DNA of 64,000 nucleotides from Gordionus sp. m RMFG-2023. Its lineage: Eukaryota; Nematomorpha; Gordioida; Chordodea; Parachordodidae. Below, piece after piece: positions 1-11,800 of this stretch. The stretch lies in contig NC_088777.1 of NCBI RefSeq assembly GCF_954871325.1, positions 17,771,366 through 17,835,365 on the forward strand. The letters run 5' to 3'. A model generated the notes under the pieces. That model searched no databases. It had not been told where the DNA came from and was given only the letters and a program-made list of their open reading frames with translations. A program made the position numbers and the translations under genes. The number at the start of each line of letters is the position of its first letter. The first letter of the stretch is position 1.

Positions 1-1235
1 TTTCAATTATCTCATCCTTGCTTGTCGTCAAATGCCTATGAATATTCAAACATTTCCATCTACTTTCAGATGTTGTACTTCTTAGTATGTTTTTCAGAGA
101 CCTGTAGGCTCGGCCCCCGGGCTGGGGAGTATTTTAATTTTTTAAATATACCCGGGTTGGGCCCGAAATTTTCAAAAAAACACCCAAGCCGGGCCTGAAT
201 TATTTAAAAAAACACCCAATCCGGGCTGTATTTTTTAAAACAGCCTATATTTGAAATCGTTATTATTAGCTATAATCAAAAATAAATAAAATTTATTTTA
301 AAAAAATCCGAGCCGGGCCTGAAAATTTTATTTTAAAAAAAGCTGGGCCGGGCCTTAAAATTTTTAAAAAATGCCGGGCCGGGCCTGAAATTTTTTAAAA
401 ATAAACCCAGGCCAGGCCGTAAAAAATCTTAAAAAAAAATCCGGGCCGTGTCCTGCAAATGGTACTTCTGCAGGCCTCTGTTATTCTTCTTAAAAAAGAG
501 AATGTTCTCTCATTAGTTTACTAATGGGAAGAGTTTATAAACCCTTTTAATACATTGGGAATTTAATCTAAAATGTGTTTGAAATAATGCAGAGCATCCA
601 TAGCATTTTGGGACTATATCAACCTTAGTTAATCTTATAAACATAGTAAGGCATCATAGGATACTAACAAATATTTTTTTTCCATCACCATCTGAAAAAG
701 GTTGGGAAGGCTTTTGTGGAATTAATATTTGCAGATTTGTAAGTGCTGCATGGTGAATTAAAATTTCATTTATTTGGGTTATAAATGTATCTGTAATTAA
801 GATATACTCTTTTACTGATCCTATATTAATGTTTTAACGATGAGCTTGCCTTGCTATAAGTCGTGGGAGACAAATATTAAACACGTATAGCTCTGCTTTT
901 GACTCAACAATAAAATATGAAATTCTTCATCAACTTTAGCCTTAATTTCCTTGAGTTCTGATAAAATGCTCTCCGCTATTCTCATCTTCTTAATCAAGTC
1001 AATGTCATGTTTTTGAAAAGTAATACATAAAATAGTTGTATAATTAAATAATACATTCTAATGAGAAATAAAATTTGGAATAAGTATTGAATCCAATTAT
1101 TTTCTTGCTTCTGAGGAAATATTTCTTTCAGGTCATTGTGATATTTCAGTAATAGAATTAATAATCGGCTCTTCTAACTCCATAAAAGCTGTTACTGCTT
1201 GATGGCGGATACTCTATCTAGTTGGACAAGGTTGC
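1..1235 (-). pseudogene. hAT transposase remnant (ZMYM1/P52rIPK-like), C-terminal half
   Basis: Read on the minus strand, short stretches match the hAT transposase type related to animal ZMYM1 and P52rIPK-like proteins. Near 1235-1130 it reads CPTR-stop-SIRHQAVTAFMELEE, the usual CPTRW motif with the Trp codon turned into a stop. Near 910-840 there is an LPRLIARQAHR-like segment. Near 520-485 is TNERTFSFLRRI, the dimerisation-domain signature (ERSFS type). It resumes at 85-1 with LRSTTSESRWKCLNIHR, the piece that normally follows directly. The gap between the last two is the element at 95-480. Many stops and frame changes; dead. It continues beyond the left edge of the window. Motif recognition is from memory of the family. 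Confidence 0.7.
95..480. mobile_element. Small GC-banded TIR element (hAT-like MITE)
   Basis: The ends are inverted copies: CAGAGACCTGTAGGC at 95 and CTGCAGGCCTCTG at 480. Between them GC-rich blocks of the CCGGGCCGGGCC type alternate with poly-A/T at roughly 35-45-bp spacing, an arrangement familiar from hAT subterminal repeats. It splits the hAT dimerisation domain of the surrounding remnant. The flanking 8-mers do not match well, so the target duplication is decayed or absent. A related block lies at 34505-34720. Confidence 0.6.
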
Positions 1236-2291
1236 AACCCTGTTGGACAATTTCAGAAATAATTATTATTTGACTAGAAATTAATAATACGCCACTAAAA
1301 TTTGAAAATAATAGGTAAATTACGCCAAGGAAAACTTGAAATCGAAATTAATTGATAAAATAACTTAGTAGATGAATGTGTTAAATAAATGTAATTAAAT
1401 ATATATATGAGATAGGAATAAATATTAACAAATATAAATTAATATAAACAATAATATTTTTCAATAATATTTTTCAATAATATATCCGGCATCTGCATTT
1501 TTTGGCTTTGGGGGGGGGGGGGGGGGGGGGGGGGGATTTGTCCCCCTGCCCCCCCCGCTGCGTACGCCAATGATGTAAATTATTTACATATAAATTAATC
1601 TTAAAAACGTTAGACGTTAGGAATTGGATTACTCGCTAAAAACATTAAGTCATAATCAGCTGAATCAAAAATTAAAATTATATTAACACCCCCACCCCTA
1701 TCTGGTGATCCTTACTTGCCCTAATCTCGTCTCATTGATAAAATTTTAATTTATAAAAATACGCCATCTGATGAAATAAATATTATCGATTTCTATTCTA
1801 ATTAATTTTATGTGATTTTATTAAAATATTAAATTAAATGATATATAGTTTATTAATTTATGTTTTTTGTTACTATATTAAATATAGCCATTAATTTTTA
1901 TGACTTTTTATATCATAAGAAAATTAATCATAACTTAATGGATTATATAAATAATTTAAATCTACAGTATTTCCAGTTTATCAAGGTATTTTTTTATCCG
2001 TTCAAAGGGATTTGGATTTTAGTCATAATTTCTCAATATTTTAAATTAATTTACAACTTCAAAAAAAATTAAAAACTTGCCTTGCTAAAAAAATCCCGTA
2101 CCAAATTATTTTTAAACTGCCCATCTATATAAAATTCTCTCTAAATTAATAAGAAACTTTCCAAAAAATTTTTAATACTTAACATATTATTTTTATACTG
2201 CCCATTTATATAGACCTTTAATAAAATATTTATGGGGAAAAACCAACCTAATCGTGCCCCCCTTTTAGAAAAATCCTGGCTACGCCTATGA
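1236..2291. repeat. Transposon-derived stretch with two element right ends
   Basis: No gene is visible. A run of 26 G (1510-1535) is followed by a C-run and the end-like GCTGCGTACGCCAATG near 1573. A second end, CCTGGCTACGCCTATG, occurs at 2274-2289 and matches the right end of family X (58874-58889). Both look like 3' termini of hAT-like elements with G/C-homopolymer subtermini; their left ends are not found. The 70-codon open frame at 1860-2072 is Ile/Phe/Asn-rich and has no recognisable features. Confidence 0.4.
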
Positions 2292-4224
2292 TTCAGATTA
2301 AGGTCCAAATCAATGAAACTGCCATGACAATAGCTGATTTATTTAAATTTCTATTGGTCTATTTACTATCACATGACCTGTCAGATTTGTAAAAATAATT
2401 AAATTATCTTTCAAACCTTTAATTAACCCTAAATCGAATCAACCTTTAATTCTACTCTTTACTTTTGTTACCTGTTTAAATATATTTCACCCAATTAAAT
2501 AATTTGTTTCAGGTGAATCTTGAGTTTAGCTGTTGTCAGTTTACCAGTGGCGTATTTCGAGCCCCATTTTTTTCGTTATTTTAAAGTTTTTTTAATTAAC
2601 ATGTGATCCTCCCACGAAGCTCTAGATAGGCTATTGTAGTTGGCTCAATCGTATTCCGGTTGTAGGTAGCACATATAATTTAATGTTTTATTTTATCATA
2701 TCATAAGCCTTTAAAACATGATTAAAATACAAAAGTTTTCATTAACCTCGAATAGATAAAAAATCAAGATTAATTGGCATTGATATTTTTTTTAAATGAT
2801 AACCAATTTTCTCTGAAAATATTAGACGCCCATTTCTTTTCATACTAAATTTGATAGATTATTTCAATAAATGAATATAGTTAAGTTCATCTTCGATATA
2901 CTAATGATTTGATTACCCGAATTTAAATTTTATTTCTATTATAGATTAAATTAATATTTTTTTCTTAATATGAAGTTATTGTATCGTTAATTTTTTTAAC
3001 TTCAACTTGATATAATTAATAATAAAAAGTTCATTATAGCCAAAATTTCATACAATTTTGTGATAGCAGAATAAAATAATACATCTATCCCTAATTTATC
3101 TCAAAAGTTATCCCATATGAAATCCATGAATGAATCTTATGAAAGCAAACACTGTGGTTATGCTTTTGGAAATGTCACCAGTCTTAGAAAATACTCTCTT
3201 GAGATAATGATGTGTTTTTTTAAAGTAATTAGTCCCTTACAATTTTAGATGGAATTGGAAACATAAATATCTATATTCGTAGGTTAGACAATTCTTAATC
3301 TATAAAATTCAAAAAGGATAAATAATTAAATAATATTTGAGCAAATATTGGATTCGCCTTCATTAATTCCTTGTTTTTTAGGAACGAGTTAGACCGGGTT
3401 TTGACGATCGCCACAAGGAGGAATGGGATCTATATCCACATGGATTTAATAAATAAAAAAAATTAATTTTCTTTATTTATTTCGACGACAATAAATTAAT
3501 ATAAAGTAACATTAATCCCTCTATACGTAATTGAGCTTTTACTATCAATAGCAATTTAAATCTAAAAAACGACATTTTTTATAAGTTGGAAAAAAAAATC
3601 AATAAAGCTATATTATTTTATATTTTCTGCTCTATTTTAGTGATGAGATAAAAAAAAATAATAAAAATTATGTAATTATTTTATCTAAATTATTTTTACA
3701 ATTTGAACATGAATTCTTTTTTACTTGGAATGGAAATTGGAAAGTAAATGGTATTTAATTTATTGTAAATAAAAATGTATTAAGTTTCAAAAGTATTTCA
3801 TTTGTGCATAATCACTTAATTTATTAAAACCTTTTGTTTTAATTTTCACAAAATAACTTGTTCATCTGTTAATTTTAAACTAAAATAATATTATGAATAA
3901 ATGATTGTCACTTGTGACAAAATAGGGGGAAAAAGATAAATCAAGTGTTCAAGGATGATATATTTCAACTATTTTTTTTTATTAGTCACCTATCCTCATT
4001 TTTATGTTAATTCATCGTTTATCTAATTACACAAATCAAAATCATCATATAAAATCAATTGATAATTTATGAATGCCTTATTTTATCATTTTTTTTAAAT
4101 TATTAATTCAGAGGCTACCATTTTCGCATGGAGACATAAGAAAATTATGTGATTATTATAACATCATACAAGGTAATAGATAATACTATAATAAACGGAG
4201 AATTTCATAATGCTTAAATACTAA
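2292..4224. other. Intergenic region upstream of receptor gene
   Basis: AT-rich, about 1.9 kb, no transposon recognised except a lone end-like CAGTGGCGTATTTCGAGCCCC near 2546. It would hold the promoter of the receptor gene, but no core promoter motif can be told from AT-rich background. The only coding-like signal is the two-exon candidate at 3126-3456. Confidence 0.4.
3126..3456 (+). CDS. Candidate small two-exon gene, 57 aa, unknown
   Basis: I do not recognise this product. Exon 1 (3126-3224) starts MNESYESKHCGYAFGNV and stops at a donor AAA|GTAATT. A strong acceptor, TTGTTTTTTAG, precedes exon 2 (3382-3456), which reads ERVRPGFDDRHKEEWDLYPH and then FNK and a stop. Both junctions are phase 0, so the join keeps frame, giving 57 residues across a 157-nt intron. 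Exon 2 is clearly richer in G+C than its surroundings and has a charged, non-repetitive composition, which supports it more than exon 1. Exon 2 could instead be the last exon of a gene whose earlier exons I cannot see, or a remnant. Low confidence. Confidence 0.25.
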
Positions 4225-5805
4225 ATGAATATTCCAAGTACCAGAAAGGTTTATTACATCACAAAGCCTAAATTTTCTACATTGGCAGATGAAAGAGTGG
4301 AGCAGGATTATAATCTTAAGGAAAACTATCTTAATGCTTATACAGATTTTTTATCTAGGATCAAGGATTACACGCTAACCCCCTTTAAAGAAATAACTAC
4401 GCCCTTATTCATAAATCCAAGAGACAACGGTAATGAAGTGGAAAATGAAATTTTCAATAAAGAAATACATGCCACCGATTTGAGAGATCCGAGGCAGGCT
4501 TACGTGCAAGATAATATCTCTCGTTTGTTCAACGAATTTACCGATAACGCAAATAGCACTATACGAGTTTTGGGAAGCGATTATTACAATCATAACAGGT
4601 CTCCACTACCCTCACTTTCTGAAAATTATTACTCTAGCCCATTCTACTCTTCCACATCCCTCTTATCGGTGATCAGGGGCGATATCCTCAATAAAACGAT
4701 TCAAACTGGAAACCCCTTGTCACAAAATTTATATGGTGCCGACAATACTTCGTGGTGGTTAGGTGACACCTCGTCAAACATTCTCAAAAAGTTTTATTGC
4801 TACGGGTCAGAGGATATCTGCAACCCAGTGTTGGCAGGTAGTCAACCTTGCGTAACGAGCTACTGCGACACGCAATGTAATGACGAACCCTTTTGGGTTG
4901 GGGGTAGCGCTCGAGTACTCACCATTCTCATTCCTATCCTCATAGCACTAGCTTTCATGTGTAAACTCGGCATCGCAGCCGTCATATTCGGAAGGAGAAA
5001 ACGAGAAATGGGGACGGCTCTTAACGTGTACCTAGGGGCGCACACAATTTCGGATCTGTTTTTTTTAATTTGCGCTGGTATACTTCAATATTTGACATGG
5101 AGCGGAGGAGGTGTTTCGTCTGATTATTATTCGCGTAAACGTTCCGACTTGTCCTTAATACGAGCGGATTATTTGTCAACTACAAATCCCACTAACCTAG
5201 TTTATTCATTTAATGATAAAAATAGAGCAACTCAATCTCAAAAAATACATAATAATATATTGGGTTCTGGTCGAAACATTTGGTATTCACTCAGCGCTAA
5301 ACTAGCCCGATTAGATTCTTATTTTATGGCCCTTTCTGAGGCATTTTGGATAATTTCAATATACATTCTTATCGCTGCAGCAATTGACCGCTGCTTAAGA
5401 TGGAATAAGAGCGCGGCCGGTGATAGAAGAATTTCGCTAAAGCGATGTGGAACTTGGGGAGCAGTGGGAGTCGTTTCATTGATATATGTATTTGGATTAG
5501 CCAGTTCACTACCCAGAATATGGATGGCGTTCGAAAGATATCATCCTGCTTACAATGATAATCTATTTTTTAGGCGAAATACTGTACATGGATCTAGATT
5601 TTATTGCCGAATGTATGATTGGTTTGTTATGCTTGTATCAACAATTATTCCCTTGGTGGCTTTATTCCTGCTATCTTCTTTACTAACAAATGTCATATGT
5701 CGGGATCGGCGAAGGGTTAGAAAAAGGGTTAAAGAGTTAAAGGAAATCGAGAAAGCTAGAGGACCTGAACCAGTACGCCACCCTTATATATTAGACTCAG
5801 ACGAG
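4225..5805 (+). CDS. Receptor exon 1: N-terminus to TM5 and start of loop 3
   Basis: 527 codons ending DSDE, then donor GAG|GTAATC (phase 0). It encodes the extracellular N-terminus, including the Cys cluster at residues 192-218 ([11 protein letters not shown] and SYCDTQC), TM1-TM5, an unusually long (~70 aa) loop between TM2 and TM3, and a basic segment after TM5 ([19 protein letters not shown]) typical of G-protein-contacting loops. The open frame runs on to 5829 only as intron read-through (VIIHYML). Extracellular Cys461 before TM5 has no partner Cys at the top of TM3, where class A receptors normally have one. Confidence 0.85.
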
Positions 5806-8800
5806 GTAATCATACATTATATGTTATAATCTTAAATAGGGCCATGTAGGACCTATTTTATCAGATCCGGCCCTATCAAAATTTTATCAAGTCCGGCCCT
5901 ATCGAAATTTTTTTGTCAGACCAATCCATCAGAATCCGATCCGAACTTTAAATAATAAATTAAAGATATAGGATTTTCTAGCGGGAAAATCATAAGTTAA
6001 AAGAATATTTATAAGACATTATTATAAATATATAAAAAATTCCAATTGAGGTTCAAATTCTGTCCGAATAAAAATTTAAAAAACATTCTTCGGCTCAAAC
6101 GAATCCTATAACACCGATCCGAGTTTTATTGGATTGAAGAGATATATACAGGGTTCTACAACAATAATGATTGAACATTCATTACTTACCAATGTTTGAA
6201 TTTTCAAGCATCAACTTTGACTCATGACATTCTTTTATTTTATCATTCATAATTTTAAAACCTGTCTTAGTCATATCGTCACATTCTTGAAGTTATTAAA
6301 GAAAGAAAAACTTATTTTGTTAAACCTAAAATTATAACCTTTTAAAAATTATAATCACTTTTTTGGGACATAATAACAATTGAAGAATAATCATTTTAGC
6401 GACTAAAATTATGTTTCTAGAAAATATCTTATGACATACTCACCTAGAATGACGATTCAATTCATTAAAATGCATTTTAAAGCTTCGTTGAATACTAATC
6501 AGTTGGTAACCCACCATATTGATTTAATATTTTTCAAAATATGTTTTCATAAAATTAATGCAAATTGTTTGTATGGGTAACTAAAATGACTTGCCAAGCT
6601 GATTTGTATTTATTCACATGAATAAATCGTATTATTAAATGTCTGAAAATAACAGACTCATAAATATTAGTTTTTTTTAAAAATATACATGACAGAATAA
6701 TTTGTTCGAATTTTCAAATATTGGTAAATTACGATATCTTAAAATATGAATTTATTTTGTTTAGTTATTTTAATTATATAAATTATCTCTAAACGAATTT
6801 GAAATTATTAAATACAGCCAAACGATATGTGATAAATATCATCTGAGATTTTATCTTTGTATAAGTGTGCACTAGTAAAAATAAAATTATCCAATTCTAC
6901 AATTTATTTCTCTAATATTTAAAATACTTTTTATTTTTTAGCTTAATAGGCAAATTATATTATTAATATTTGCAAAAAAAGTTAGTTTTAGGTTTACAAT
7001 TTTCATTTTGAAAGTTATAATTTTTGACATATGCATATTTCATAAGTAGTTTAGTTTTTTCCTATATAATTTGTCTGTATCAAATTTCATAACTATTATG
7101 AATAAATAGAATGAAAATCAAAATATCTATTATATATAAATAGCTATTACTCCCAAAAATTTGGAATAAGGGTAAGAAACATAAGCTTAACTTTCAGAAA
7201 GAAATGCGCGGATTATTATATTATTAATTAGGTAGACCTGTGCACCAACAGAATTATCTGCGCGGCGTTTCATTTTTAAAACGATCGGTTGGCGGAGGCG
7301 AATTAATTTAGACGCCGCCATAAAAATCGGCGGCGACGCGACGGCCTCAAATATTTTTCTAACTTAAATTTTTTTAATTAAAATAAATTCATTGCAAATA
7401 CTTTTAAAATAAAATTTATGCTTTATTAAACTATAATTTGACGATTTTATTAAGTTATAATTATCATGTATAAATAATATTTTATTTAGATTTATAGGGC
7501 ATAATAATAATCTTTTAGAGCTCAGAGTGAGCCCAGCTATGAAAAAACATGGTCGCTGGGTGTGCTCGTAGCTGGAACGCACAGGACCTTTCTAGCTAAT
7601 AATAAAAGGAAGATCCAATACTCTTATCTTCCAAAAATCTAAGACATCTTTTATCTCTGAATTATAAGGTTAAAATAATGAAATTCTTTTTCTAGACTAG
7701 TCAAATAGTCTTGTTGCGAAGATTATTGTTATGAATAGATGAATGTTTGGTAGCCAATAACTTAAGATAATCGAATTCTGAAGCAACTTCCGTTATTTTA
7801 CATTCAGCTTATTCGTCCATGTAAATAGAGAGGTAGCGTATTGACATAAAAATTGCACCGTAGTAATATTATTTTTGAAACGAGGATCTAAAAGTGCTCC
7901 CAACACCTAAGTAAAAAATAAAACAGAGAAATAATATTTAAAAAAAACTAATTTATGTATTTTAAAATACTAACTGAAGATCAGTTATTGGAAATCTATG
8001 ATCAAATTTAGAGATGCGATGGGAGGGCTATCATATTCTTTTACGATTAAATGATTTTTAATTTCACTACGAAATAATAAGAATAAATTTATAGTAAATC
8101 CTTTTTGGGCGGAATTCACCAGTTTATTTGAAGGTTTTTAGAAAATTGAAAAGTTCATGCACCAAGTCCCAATCGAAGTTAAATAATTTGAGCTCTGGTT
8201 TCTCCATTCTATTTAATAGAATATTTATAGGATTTCTGTTATTGCCACTCACACTTTCCAGCATTATTAAAATACTATACCAACGTGTAGGCACATTTAA
8301 TTAACCCAAAACGATCTTCATAAAAAGGATCATTATCACCATTTTTTCAAAAACTGTTGAATCTTAAAGCAACTATAATTTCTCTCACTTTTTAATGAGA
8401 TTTATTTTATTAACTTTTTTATTCCATCGGATATCACTAGTGTAATCCATGCCCTAAACATAAATGATGGTCATATTCTCCTAGACGAACACTTTTCTTT
8501 ACATTAGGTCTTGCATCCGTAACCATTTGAATTTTCTTGGACCTAAATCAAATTCATTTTTAACAATTTTTTCTATCTCGGAAAGAATAGTCGGTATGTT
8601 TTTGAGTGACATGATGTGTCGCCAATGTAAAAAATATAATATTAAAATTATCATCTATTTCGTGAAATGTAAAGGTAATATAATTTCATCGTCTATATTA
8701 GTAGGTCCATATATCAAAATCTATAGCACAAAAATTTGGACCTATATAAATTTTATTGACATATCATTCATAAATACATATCATCTAATCCACTCCGGCT

Positions 8801-11800
8801 AAGTGTTGTTCTATCTGTTAAATCTTTTGTATCTGAAATAATGCCATATTTCTACATAATAAAAAGTTAATAAAAAAATGACGCCTTAAAAAATTCTAAA
8901 TGTGGGATGAGATCAGTTTTATATATTCTATTATAAAATAATTAGATATTTTAACAGTTAAAATAAAAATTAAGATTGCACTATAAAAAAATTATAATTA
9001 TGTTTCAAATAACCTTTAGAATATCTTGCATTCCAGTATTATTTATAGAAGAGAATTACATTAAATCTTTGCAACATATGAGAACATAATTCCTTACCAA
9101 AACCAATTTTTATCTTTAATTGGGCCAGTTATATCTTTTACAATGGGTTAGAAATATTATTTTAAATTTTGTTTAGATATTTCTTTACATTATAAGGTCA
9201 TGTTTGGGTAATTCCATGACAAATCGACCAGTGATTCGGCCGACCATCTCAAAAATGAATGAAACTTGGCATGTTAGTTATTTATGTTGTAAATGATAAT
9301 AAAATCCAAATTTTAGAGCCCCAGCTCAACCAGATCCAAAGATATACGCCTTCAAAGTAGAGAATCGCGTAATGCGTGATTTCTTATATCTTGTTTTTCT
9401 TAAAAAATACTTAAGATAGAAGTACAAATAATATATCACTTTATAGCCCTTAAAATTTTACATTGGAAAATATTGAAAAGAAGTTAAAAAATTTTAAGTG
9501 TTTTTGTATTTCCGGTAAAAATAAAAAATTAACATTCCTAGGAAGGGATTTTTTTTTGGTGTTGATACTCTCTAAAAATGTTTATTACCTTTATATTAAA
9601 CTATTTAATGAAAAATCTCGAAAGCCATTTTTGTTTTTTTAATTTTATTAAAATTTTTATTATTTTTGTAAATAAAAAAGGATAATATATATGGCGTTAT
9701 ACTAATTTATTAATAATATATTATATTTAATAATAATATATTTTATAGCGGTATTAAAATCAAAAGAAATCGATTAAGTATAACCAGTATGATGTCCTGG
9801 GGCAATAAATGAGGAAGCGGCCCATATAAAGATACTTTAAAATTATATTCAAGCTATTATAAAAATATATCTATTTATCGCAATCCATTTTGCGCTTAAA
9901 TAGAAATTCTTGAGGCCGTAATTTGTATATATTTCACACTTCTGGATCTACTATCGTTATTATTTGAAATTAAAGATTTTATCATCTTATTTTATTTTTC
10001 ATTCCTTTCTTTCTATTAAATTTTTAATTATCAATCATGATTGAAAAGAACATAAGGTTAAAAAAATATTTCTTTTTTTACTTAAAATTTTTTTTTAAAT
10101 TTAAAAAATTGTAATAATGAAATCACTGTGTAGTAATCCATTCATTAGAGAAGGCCATAAGTCTATTTCAAAAAATCTACAAAAGGTAAGTTTATTTATA
10201 TTATGGGATTCTGGATTTTTTACTAATATAATATCTTTTTTATTATTGGATATCGTGATTATTTTTATTATATATAAAATTAAATTACACCAAAGATGAT
10301 TAAAAAATCCAAAGGTTTATTAACAATAGGCCAATCATTATGTCACTCATGTCGCTTATATTTGATAAATAAGGAATCCATTGAGGATATATCTGAAAAT
10401 GAAGAGCCCGAACTAGCCCCATCCACTTCAACTTTGGATATAATAAATGTATCGCTAGAAGAAATAGGCCAATCCCCAATAAAAAAGAAAAGAAATATCG
10501 GCAAGAAAAACTTAAAAAAATAACAAAAGCATTAAGTCAAAACATATTAAGAAGCAGCCTTCCTGAGTTTGATATACAAAATAATAAAAATGACGAACTT
10601 CTTCAAAATTTAAAACATCATTATCCAATTATTTCTAAGGAAAAAAAATATCAACTCCTTAATTATTGCCCCCTTCTTGGACCTCTAAAAAAATTGAGAT
10701 GGAGTTCAAAGCCACGAATTACTTGGTAAGAAAATTAAAAAAACTAATAGAATTAAAAGGATTTATGTCATCTCCCAATATAAAACCTGGGCAAACAATT
10801 GATCAGGAAACCGTGAATATTATAGAAAAATTTTACTCTTCTGATGAAGTCAGTCGCGCGATGCCCGGGAAAAAAGATTATAAATCCATAATGATCAAGG
10901 GGAAAAGAGAGCAGTCTCAAAAAGATTAATTTTAAACAATTTAAAAGAATTATATGAACGATTTAAAGAGAGGTACCCGATAATTAAAGTTGAATTTTCT
11001 AAATTTGCAGATTTACGGCCAAAAAATTGTATTCTGGCTGGAGCCAGTGGAACACACAGTGTGTGTGTTTGTGTAATTCATCAAAATTTTAAGCTTATGT
11101 TTGTAGATGCTAATTTGGCAAAACTATTAGCTATGCCAGAATATCCATTACATAACTGTAAAAATATTTTAGCTCAAACAATATGCAATCCAGCACTCCC
11201 TATTTGTTATTTAGGAGATTGTAACTATTGTCCAGGCACATTCTCAATTAAAAAACAATTAGATGTTGTATTTGCCCAAAATGACATAGATCATATATCC
11301 TTTAAACAGTGGGTGTCTGTTGATAGAAGTAATCTGGAAACAATAAAAAAATCTTTTCAAGAATTTTTAATCTTTTTTTTAGAAAAAATTCCACCTATGT
11401 TACGTCATTCCTTATATTATTATTAAAATTAACATAACACCATCTATATTATCCTTTTTTATTTATAAAAATAATAAAAATTTTAATAAAATTAAAAAAA
11501 CAAAAATGGCTATCGAGATTTTTCATTAAATAGTTTAATATAAAGGTAATAAACATTTTTAGAGAGTATCAACACCAAAAAAATATCCCTTCCCAGGAAT
11601 GTTAATTTTTTATTTTTACCGGAAATACAAAAACACTTAAAATTTTTTGATTTTTTTTTAATATTTTCCAATGTAAAATTTTAAGGGCTATAAAATGATA
11701 TATTATTTGTAATTTTATCTTAAGTATTTTTTAAGAAAAACAAGATTTAAGAAATCACGCATTATGCGATTCTCTACTTTGAAGGCGTATATCTTTAGAT

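Noticed and set aside
110-460. GC blocks at 110-460 considered as CpG island or promoter
   Set aside because: The blocks are a short repeated CCGGGCC motif within terminal inverted ends, and a similar set recurs at 34505-34720; transposon subtermini.
1510-1550. Run of 26 G followed by C-run considered as a G-quadruplex regulatory element
   Set aside because: It sits at a transposon terminus, and similar homopolymers mark other element ends here (22860, 41347, 46800, 59215); length may also be a sequencing artefact.
4405-5045. Minus-strand open frames inside receptor exon 1
   Set aside because: Antisense shadows of the receptor coding sequence.
8527-8802. Plus-strand 91-codon open frame
   Set aside because: Lies antisense to a decayed hAT transposase whose minus-strand motifs are recognisable.
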